From contig VZTJ01000083.1 in the NCBI GenBank assembly GCA_013397795.1, positions 248,001 to 312,000 of the forward strand: a stretch of 64,000 nucleotides of DNA, read 5' to 3'. Below are positions 57,618 through 64,000 of the stretch, in pieces. This DNA comes from Orthonyx spaldingii. Lineage: Eukaryota; Chordata; Aves; Passeriformes; Orthonychidae. Below the pieces are notes generated by a model. It ran no database searches, was not told the DNA's origin, and saw only the letters and a list, made by a program, of their open reading frames with translations. The position numbers and the translations under genes were made by a program. How positions within the stretch are numbered: position 1 is the stretch's first letter; the number at the start of each line of letters is the position of its first letter.

Positions 57618-60409
57618 AGCGGTACGTGCCGCCGCCGCGGAAGCTGAAGTCCGGCGTGAGCTTCGGCGCCGAGCACTTCGCCGAGACCTCGTACTACTTC
57701 GAGGGCGGCCTGCGCAAGGTGCGCCCCTACTACTTCGACTTCCGCACCTACTGCAAGGGGCGCTGGGTGGGCCGCAGCCTGCTGCACGTCTTCGGCACCG
57801 AGTTCCGAGCGCAGCCCCTCGCCTTTTACCGCGCCGCCGCCCGCGCCGGCCGCCTGCGCCTCAACGAGGAGCCCGTGCGCGACCTGGACATCGTGCTCAA
57901 GGTGGGCGTGCGCTCTGCTGGGGATCGTGGGCTGCTGGGAGAGCCCGGCTCGCCCCGAGCCGTGAGCTCCGTGGTCAGATAACACAGGACCGGGAGTTGG
58001 ACTCGATAATCCTGGTGGGTCCCGTCCAACTCGACATGTTCTGCGAAGCCTGCGGAGAGACTGAAGGGGAAATCGGGGCTCCCGGGGAGTCCCTGCCCCG
58101 CCGGAGTGGAGAATGTGTGGATCCTGCAGCGTGCTCCACAGCGTCCCGTTTGGCTCTTGGGAACGGGAATACGCTGTGGGCAGCTTGTCGGATTCGCCTG
58201 GTGACACACACAGTTATTATCCTAAATCCAGGATCCCGGGAGAAAGGGGCTTTCATTCTTCTCCAGCAGTATCAAGCCCCCGTTGTTTGTGGCCGGGTGG
58301 GTGGTTGCACAAACTGCATTCAGGCTGATTGTCCGTGTCTCTTCCAGAACAACGACTTCCTCAGGAACACGGTGCACCGGCACGAGCCGCCGGTCACTGC
58401 GCAGCCCATCCGCATCCTGGCCGAGGACGAGGAGGTGGTGGTGGTGGACAAGCCCTCGTCCCTGCCCGTCCACCCCTGCGGCCGGTTCCGGCACAACACG
58501 GTCATCTTCATCCTGGGCAAGGAGCACGGGCTGCGGGAGCTGCACACCCTGCACCGCCTGGACCGCATGACCTCGGGCGTGCTCATGTTCGCCAAGACCG
58601 CCGCCGTGTCCAAGCGCATCGACCAGCAGGTCCGGCAGAGGCAGGTGAGGCCTTGGAGCCGCTGCTGCTCTGCTCTCCTGGAGCGGGCGTGCTCCAAAGT
58701 CAGCCAGGTTTGGGCTCAAAGCCAGCACAGGTTCCCCAGACAACTCATGGTTGTGTTGCTGTTCTTATCTGTTGGTGCTGCTCATCCTTGGTAGGCTAAA
58801 GACAGAGTGAAAATTGAGTTTGGCAATACTGGTTTGGAAGGGAGCTCCTAAAAAGTTTAATTGAATTTGGTAATAGTAGATTGATGATATTAGATTGAAA
58901 ACCCTAAAAATTTAACTGCTTTTGCTGATACTGGATTGGAAGGGGTCTCCTAAAAATTTAGTTCAATGTGGTAATTTAATGCAATTTGGTAATATTGGAC
59001 TGAAAAGGATCTCCTACACATTTCATTTGATTTGGTAATAATAAATTGAAAAGGGTCTCCTAAAACTTTAATTGATTTTGGTAATTTTAAGTTGAAAGTG
59101 ATGTCCTAAAATGTTAAATTATTTCAGTAATATTGGGTTGGAGGGGATCTTTTTCCCTAAGGGATTGTCCCACAGGACTGTGCAAATTGACTGGGATCAT
59201 TCAGACCAGTTAGAAAGCAGATTTATTTCTGAGTAAATACATGTCAATCATCCACTACTTTTGAAATTTTAAAATCCCCATTTTTCCAGAGTTTGTTGAT
59301 CCAAACAGAACTTTTTCCAGGATTGTCTTCCAGGCTCTGTAAACCAAAGGCTGAGGAGAGATGGCTCCTGAATTTAACATGAGGAAAATAGGCCAGGCCT
59401 TTCTGTTCTCAATTTCCCAACTAGCTGGGGAAAATGTGAGGGGGAATTTGGGTTTAAGAGGCTGATTTGATTTTTTTCCCTTTGCTGTTGTAATAAAATG
59501 TCGCCTTTATTGAGGGGAGAGGGAGGAGGAGCAAGGATGAGCTTGGGTGTGTTTTCCACTGTGTTTCCTGAGCCTTCCCCTTGTGTCTCCTGGCAGCTAG
59601 AGAAGGAATACGTCTGCCGGGTGGTGGGGGAGTTCCCAGAGCACGAGGTGGTGTGCGAAGAGCCCATCCTGGTGGTTTCCTACAAGGTGGGCGTGTGCCG
59701 CGTGGATCCCAAGGGGAAGCCCTGCCAAACGCTCTTCCAGAGGCTGAGCTACAACGGCAGCAGCAGCGTGGTGAGGTGTGTGCCGCGCACGGGCCGCACG
59801 CACCAGATCCGCGTGCACCTGCAGTTCCTGGGACACCCCATCGTCAATGATCCCATCTACAACATGGAGGCCTGGGGCCCCCACAGGGGCAAGGGAGGCA
59901 ACATTGGCAAGACGGACGAGGAGCTCCTGAAGGCACTGGTGGAGGAGCATCGCTCCAAACAGAGCCTGGAGGTCTTGGGTATTGGGGAGGAGGACTTGAA
60001 CTCCAGTGGTGAAAGTAAAGACTGGGGGAATTCAGGTGACTGCACAGAGTCTGCGGAGGCTGATCCTGTAAAGGGGAATTCCTGCCCTGCTGAGGACGAG
60101 AAGGGTCCCGAGAGGGATGTGAAGGATGCCGAGAGGAATCACATAGCAGCTTGTCCACTGAACTCTGATATCCACCTTGAAACGCCTGATCAGGACAAAG
60201 AGCTCGGTTTGTGTGGGAGTCAGGATGGACAGACGGGGGAGAAGGGTTGGGAAGAGAAGGACCCTTTGTGTGTGGAGTGCAGGACGAGCAGGCGGGACCC
60301 GTCTCCCAGGGAGCTGGTGATGTTCCTGCACGCCCTGCGCTACAAGGGAGCGGACTTTGAGTACTGCTCCAGCATGCCCGAGTGGGCCTTGGAGAACTGG
60401 CAGGAATGA
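57618..60409 (+). CDS. RPUSD2: RPUSD2, RluA-type pseudouridine synthase (5' partial)
   Basis: Visible coding parts are 57618-57901 (first full codon at 57620), 58348-58644 and 59597-60409, all phase 0 with GT-AG borders. They give 463 residues of an expected 545 or so; the N-terminus is in the gap. Exon 1 has RYVPPPRKLKSGVSFGAEHF, YYFDFRTYCKGRWVG and an S4-like stretch AARAGRLRLNEEPV. Exon 2 carries VVVDKPSSLPVHPCGRF and the catalytic loop HRLDRMTSG, whose Asp (58561-58563) attacks the uracil. Exon 3 has RTGRTHQIRVHLQFLGHPI, typical of RluA enzymes. An acidic, poorly conserved linker follows, then a conserved tail with DPLCVECR and VMFLHALRYKG. The family turns uridine into pseudouridine in RNA; the targets of RPUSD2 are less settled. 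A long frame entering the gap from 57214 is an artefact. Confidence 0.95.
57902..58347 (+). other. RPUSD2 first intron
   Basis: The donor is GTGGGC and the acceptor CTTCCAG. It holds a short CR1 tail. Its frame stays open from about 57971 into exon 2, which is coincidental. Confidence 0.75.
57975..58045 (+). repeat. short CR1 tail
   Basis: A diverged sense tail: GGGAGTTGGACTCGATAATC, then GGTGGGTCCCGTCCAACTCG. Confidence 0.65.
58645..59596 (+). other. RPUSD2 second intron
   Basis: The donor is GTGAGG and the acceptor TGGCAG. Its left part is a degenerate tandem repeat (58818-59150). Nothing recognised in the rest. Confidence 0.75.
58818..59150. repeat. degenerate tandem repeat, about 46-base unit, about 7 copies
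   Basis: Repeated units follow the pattern TTTGGTAATATTGGATTGAA, then AGGGTCTCCTAAAA, then TTTAATTGAA. At least four copies keep CTCCTAAAA or GTCCTAAAA and at least five keep TTGGTAAT. Unit length varies from about 45 to 60 bases through internal insertions. There are no unique spacers, so it is not a CRISPR array. Confidence 0.85.
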
Positions 60410-61334
60410 GCAGGACACCCGGCACCTGCCCACACTGCTGGCCAGGAGAGCCTGCAAAGACCAAAGATTGACTTTTCCTTGTGGTTGAGGTGAACAAAGT
60501 CTGCCTTGAGCTGGGGTGGGGCTGGAGAACTATCCCGGCTTCCCACAGGTGCTGCAAAAAATGAGCAGGGAAACGAGGCTCAAAAGGGAGTTCTGTGTTG
60601 CCCTTCAGTGAAATGGCACTTGAGGGCACCAAGGACCAAACTCCGCTCGGCAGGGGCAGCTTTGCCTTCACCTCAGTGGATTTTGGATCAATTATCCCCA
60701 TGGATAATGAAATGCATGCACTAAAAGTCAATAACTGGTTTTTCTTCCAGCCTGCTGTGTTCCTGTGTCTTGCAGTAAGAGCTGCTGGCTGTCATGTCAT
60801 AAAAAATCTATTTTTACTGTATTTTATGGTCAGATTGATTTCAAAACTCCAAGATTATCCCTGAGAACACTGTGAGGTAAAACCAGAAGATTGTGGTCTG
60901 TTTTGTGCCTGCTGTTTGTCAGCAAGATCCACTTGCCTTTGAAATTACCAATATTCTTTCAAATAATTACTTAAGTTAGTAGTTCTGGGTGCAGATATTG
61001 GGCCTGGTTTTGGAGGTACTAGTCCCCAGATTTTGTCTTGAAGAGATTTTTTAATACCAGTTCAGTGTGACAATCAGCTTCTAAGAAAAACAAAAGCTGT
61101 TTTATGAAGCAGAAGACTTTTTAAAAAATAATTTTATATCAATATGTTTCCAGAACGATAAATATCACCAAAGTTCTTATTTTCATCAGTGTTTACACAG
61201 TTGATTCTTGGCTTCTGGGAGGGTTTTTATATTAATTTTGGAGACCTCAGGTTGGTCAGCCCACAGGAATTAATACTTTCCTCCTAAATTCACTTGATGA
61301 TGTCACCAGGGTCAGGACATGGCTACCAAACCAC

Positions 61335-61340
61335 AATAAA
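61335..61340 (+). terminator. candidate RPUSD2 poly(A) signal
   Basis: A canonical AATAAA about 930 bases after the RPUSD2 stop. A second one at 62291-62296 is an alternative. Confidence 0.4.
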
Positions 61341-62177
61341 CCAGTGCTTGCTTCCAGTAGCTCAGAGGAGCCAAGTGATGTCTTTCGCTGCTGGATCATC
61401 CAGCTGATGTTGAATATTTCCATAAAAATTCACTCAGGATTGAGCTTTGCTCTTCCACATCCTTCCAAGGGTTTTGTGATTCTAGGTTAATTCCAGATAT
61501 TTAGAGAGATAATGCTAAAAAACAACGTTATCCAAATTTTTCGTGCATTGGAATATACCTTTCATGGAAACAAATGGAACCTGGGCACTTCCAGTGTATA
61601 AAGAAGGGTGACTGGAGCTCTTACTGGATTTGGATGCAGGGGAGAGTGGGTAGATTTAGGAATGACAGTTAACTTAGACTCTGACGTTTCCCAGGTTGTG
61701 TTGTGAGGTTTTTTTGGTGAGAAATACCCGTTACAAAAAAAAGCCTCTGGCAGGGATTTTCCTGATTGAGATTGGGCCCAAAGGGCCTGACAAGGAACTG
61801 GAGCTCAGCACTGCTTTTCCCCCTTTTCCTGGAATAATGGGAACTGCGGTTGACAGCTTTTAATTTCCTGTTCAAGAAACCCCTGTGCTTCTGTTTTCAA
61901 GATTCCTTGAACAATGAAAATTTAGGATTTATTTCACAAGGATCCTACCTCTAATTGCATTTTATTTAATTTTATTTTATTTGAAGTCAAAACAGTGTTT
62001 GATGTTTTGTTAGCTGGGAAGATGTTGCTCTTGGAGATGCCCTGTGATAAATTCCGATCTGAGACTGGGTCTGAGGTAAGTACTGGGTCCTGGTTGTGGG
62101 CATAAAGTTTTCCATACAAAGTATAGGTCCTGCAAGAATTTGTTTCTTCAGTACAGCCTTTTTTAGATATGTCTTGA

Positions 62178-62245
62178 CAGTGCTAGGTTAGGGTTCAGAC
62201 TTGAAGGTCTTTTCCATGCTAGACAGTTGTATAATTCTGTCTCTA
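62178..62245 (+). repeat. short CR1 tail
   Basis: A diverged sense tail: GTGCTAGGTTAGGG, GAAGGTCTTTTCCATGC, ATAATTCTGTCTC. Confidence 0.65.
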
Positions 62246-62636
62246 TCAGGAGAATGTGTCTCTCATTGTGCTAAAGCACTTTTCCATGGTAATAAACCCT
62301 CCTGGCAAACTTCCCTGTGCCTTGACCTCTCCGTGTGCAGGGCTGACTGGAGTTAGCCCCGAACACTCACCTTCCACACAGTAGCAATTGTCCCTGTGTG
62401 TTTTAAGCGGTGCGCTGTGGTTGGGAGCTTTTTGTGAGGCTGCACAGTTGTGCTCTGGCCGCTCTCTGCACAGGATTTGGTATGCTCTAATTTCCAGAAG
62501 GATTTAAGTCTAGTGAAATCCATGTCAGTGTGTGCAGGGAGGGCTCAGAGCTGTCACAGCAGAGGTGTGAGATGTCCCTTCCCCTGGAAACTCTGTGCTT
62601 CATTAACTTCCACTTCCAGGCCTCTAATTCCAGACT

Positions 62637-62677
62637 TTTTTTTTTTTTTTTTTNTTTTTTTTTTTTTTTTTTTTTTT
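62637..62677. repeat. poly(T) tract with one undetermined base
   Basis: About 40 T residues interrupted only by an N at 62654. The true length is probably uncertain. Confidence 0.9.
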
Positions 62678-62827
62678 GTTGAGTGAACCATGGATGGCTT
62701 AGGCAGAGAGGAAGTTTTCCTACATCTTCTCAATACACTCATTTATTCTTTTTTAATTGCTGTAATTTGATGGAAGACAGAGCCAAGTGCAGTAATTACT
62801 TATCTGAATAGAATCTTGATGCAATTT

Positions 62828-63215
62828 TCAGTGAGGGGCTGGGACCTCAAAGCCCATCCATCCCAGCCGCTGCTATGGGCAGGGACACCTTCCACTGTCC
62901 CAGGGTGCTCCAAGCCCCGTCCAGCCTGGCACTGGACACTTCCAGGGATCCAGGGGCAGCCACAGCTTCTCTGGGCACCCTGTGCCAGGGCCTCCCCACC
63001 CTCACAGGGAAGAATTTCTTCCCAATATCCCATCTAAGTCTCCCGTTTTCCAACTGGGGCCCATTCCCCCTTGTCCAGAGTCCAGCTCTCTTGGAGTCTC
63101 TTTAATTACTGGAATGAGCTCTAAGGGCTCCCTGGAGCCTTCTCTTTTCCAGGCTGAACAATCCCAGATGTCTCAGCCTTTCCTCAGAGAAGAGATGTTC
63201 CATCCCTCTAATTCT
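62828..63215 (-). repeat. CR1 LINE fragment
   Basis: An antisense copy with GGGCAGGGACACCTTCCACT, CACTGGACACTTCCAGGGAT, CTTCTCTGGGCACCCTGTGC and the upstream part CCAGGCTGAACAATCCCAG. Confidence 0.88.
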
Positions 63216-63409
63216 TACGCAGAGCTTTCACGAAGGATCCGGGGACAGCCCTAATAGGATGTTTGGTTGGGATGCCAGAGGAGGTTGAGAGTAAAAGGGT
63301 TTTGTTCCCAGCATTGTCGCAGCTGGAAGCTCCGCAGCAGAGCTGGGTTCTCAGGAAAAGGAGGTAAGCCAGGCTACCCCACGGAGAGGCACCACGGGAA
63401 GCTGGATAT

Positions 63410-63602
63410 TGGCTGAGACCCCTCAGTCCCTCGGGACACTCTGTCCTGGCTGTGACCCCTAAATTCTTTGGAAGCTGTCCTGGGTGACCCCCAGATCCCT
63501 CATGACACCCTGTCCTGGCTGCAATGCCTAGAACCTTCGGGACACTGTCCTGTCCCGTGACCCTGAATCCCTCAGGGCACTGTATTCTGTCTGTCCCGGG
63601 CG
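63410..63602. repeat. degenerate 36-base minisatellite, about 5 copies
   Basis: Units follow GTGACCCCTAAATCCCTCGG then GACACTGTCCTGGCT with many changes. On the minus strand it is open and spells an imperfect 12-residue repeat (CPEGFRVTGQDS, CHEGSGGHPGQL, CPEGLRG and so on). I regard that as a by-product of the period being divisible by three. Confidence 0.75.
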
Positions 63603-63697
63603 CCACCTCCGCTACTTCTCCCCATAAGGGCCGAAGGGAGGAGAGGTCCCCCTGGAAGTGGGTGGCGAAAAAAAAATTATTTTTAGATGTTAGAGAG

Positions 63698-63702
63698 AAA
63701 AA
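63698..63702 (-). terminator. Pol III terminator of tRNA-Ser
   Basis: Five A on the plus strand read as TTTTT on the minus strand, 12 bases past the tRNA 3' end. A longer A run at 63668-63676 gives a backup. Confidence 0.7.
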
Positions 63703-63713
63703 GTGTTGCTTCC

Positions 63714-63795
63714 CGACGAGGATGGGATTCGAACCCACGCGTGCAGAGCACAATGGATTAGCAGTCCATCGCCTTAACCACTCGGCCACCTCGTC
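63714..63795 (-). tRNA. tRNA-Ser (anticodon GCT)
   Basis: An 82-base class II tRNA on the minus strand. The acceptor stem GACGAGG pairs with CCTCGTC and is followed by discriminator G. The A box is TGGCCGAGTGG, the anticodon loop CTGCTAA gives anticodon GCT (reads AGC/AGT), the long variable arm is TGTGCTCTGCACG, and the B box is GGTTCGAATCC. CCA is not encoded, as usual in eukaryotes. No intron. It appears fully functional and agrees with the vertebrate tRNA-Ser-GCT consensus as I remember it. Confidence 0.97.
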
Positions 63796-64000
63796 ACAGC
63801 GACTGCTGCCTCGCCGGGCCTATAAGGAAGGACTCCCACCGCCCCCGCCATCTCCTCCCGCCCGCCGCACCCCTGCGTGGTGGCGCCGGTTACGCGGCCC
63901 TGCACGGTCACTGTGCGGAGCGAAGCCACCGCGCCGCGACCGAGCACCCCGCGGAGCGCGTGCAGTACCGCGCCGTCCCCATCGCCGCTGCTGCGGGGAT
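63796..64000. promoter_or_regulatory. CpG-rich region at the right edge
   Basis: Very GC- and CpG-rich sequence typical of a promoter or first exon. In human the next gene after RPUSD2 is KNL1, so this could be the start of that gene, but no exon can be identified in the visible part. Confidence 0.4.

Larger units (their letters stand above)
60410..63713. other. RPUSD2 3' UTR and downstream interval
   Basis: AT-rich sequence without recognised exons. Candidate poly(A) signals for RPUSD2 are AATAAA at 61335-61340 and 62291-62296. The right part holds a CR1 tail, a poly(T) run with one ambiguous base, a longer antisense CR1 copy and a 36-base minisatellite. Confidence 0.55.

Noticed and set aside
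57902..58347. RPUSD2 intron 1 as retained coding sequence
   Set aside because: The frame is open in part, but it contains a CR1 tail and is bounded by good donor and acceptor sites.
58818..59150. CRISPR-like array
   Set aside because: Units are degenerate and contiguous without unique spacers, in a vertebrate intron.
59844..60731. Frame of 295 codons antisense to RPUSD2 exon 3
   Set aside because: The opposite strand is a clear RPUSD2 exon. The antisense product is Pro/Ser-rich with no domain.
63208..63789. Frame of 193 codons through the minisatellite and tRNA
   Set aside because: It translates the tRNA-Ser gene and a repeat of 36 bases; both explain the lack of stops.

Overview
This is a 64 kb piece of vertebrate nuclear DNA, almost certainly from a bird and probably a songbird. 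Two things point there. Truncated CR1 LINE copies lie throughout in both orientations and are close to songbird CR1 3' ends. The gene order BAHD1 - CHST14 - CCDC32 - RPUSD2 matches what I recall of human 15q15, whose chicken counterpart is on chromosome 5. The genes have introns and GT-AG splice sites, and there are no bacterial or viral features. The species assignment is inference.

Layout from left to right. Positions 1-4317 are upstream of, or inside a 5' intron of, BAHD1. BAHD1 (+) codes from 4335 to 16763 in six exons, followed by a probable 2.9 kb 3' UTR. About 10 kb without recognisable genes follows (19.7-29.8 kb). A CR1 cluster and a 610-base assembly gap come next, then the single-exon CHST14 gene (+, 5' end lost in the gap, stop at 31964). 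A second gene-poor stretch runs from 33.0 to 41.9 kb. A prolactin-releasing-peptide-receptor-like GPCR (-) occupies 43168-44253; a likely non-coding first exon with a TATA box lies near 45.5 kb and a strong poly(A) site near 41.9 kb. CCDC32 (-, 50017-52849) and a PCMT1 paralogue (+, 53422-56497) are arranged head to head across a CpG- and CCAAT-rich shared promoter. RPUSD2 (+) follows, with its first exon cut by a 311-base gap, ending at 60409. A tRNA-Ser(GCT) gene (-) lies at 63714-63795, and a new GC-rich promoter-like region runs off the right end.

The genes do not form a pathway. They are a conserved vertebrate neighbourhood: a chromatin silencer (BAHD1), a Golgi dermatan sulfotransferase (CHST14), a peptide-hormone receptor, an AP2-assembly factor (CCDC32), a protein-repair methyltransferase and a pseudouridine synthase. 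The GPCR and the PCMT1 paralogue are the unexpected members, since from memory mammals lack both at this position. I found no clearly new biological system. The most interesting signals are those two genes, the RDDL tail and stop-in-intron arrangement of the PCMT1 paralogue, the reconstructed GPCR transcription unit, several degenerate tandem repeats around RPUSD2, a hairpin in the BAHD1 3' UTR, and a GATA-site inverted repeat in the gene-poor stretch. All exon boundaries were placed by eye from splice sites and remembered human proteins; no alignment was run.
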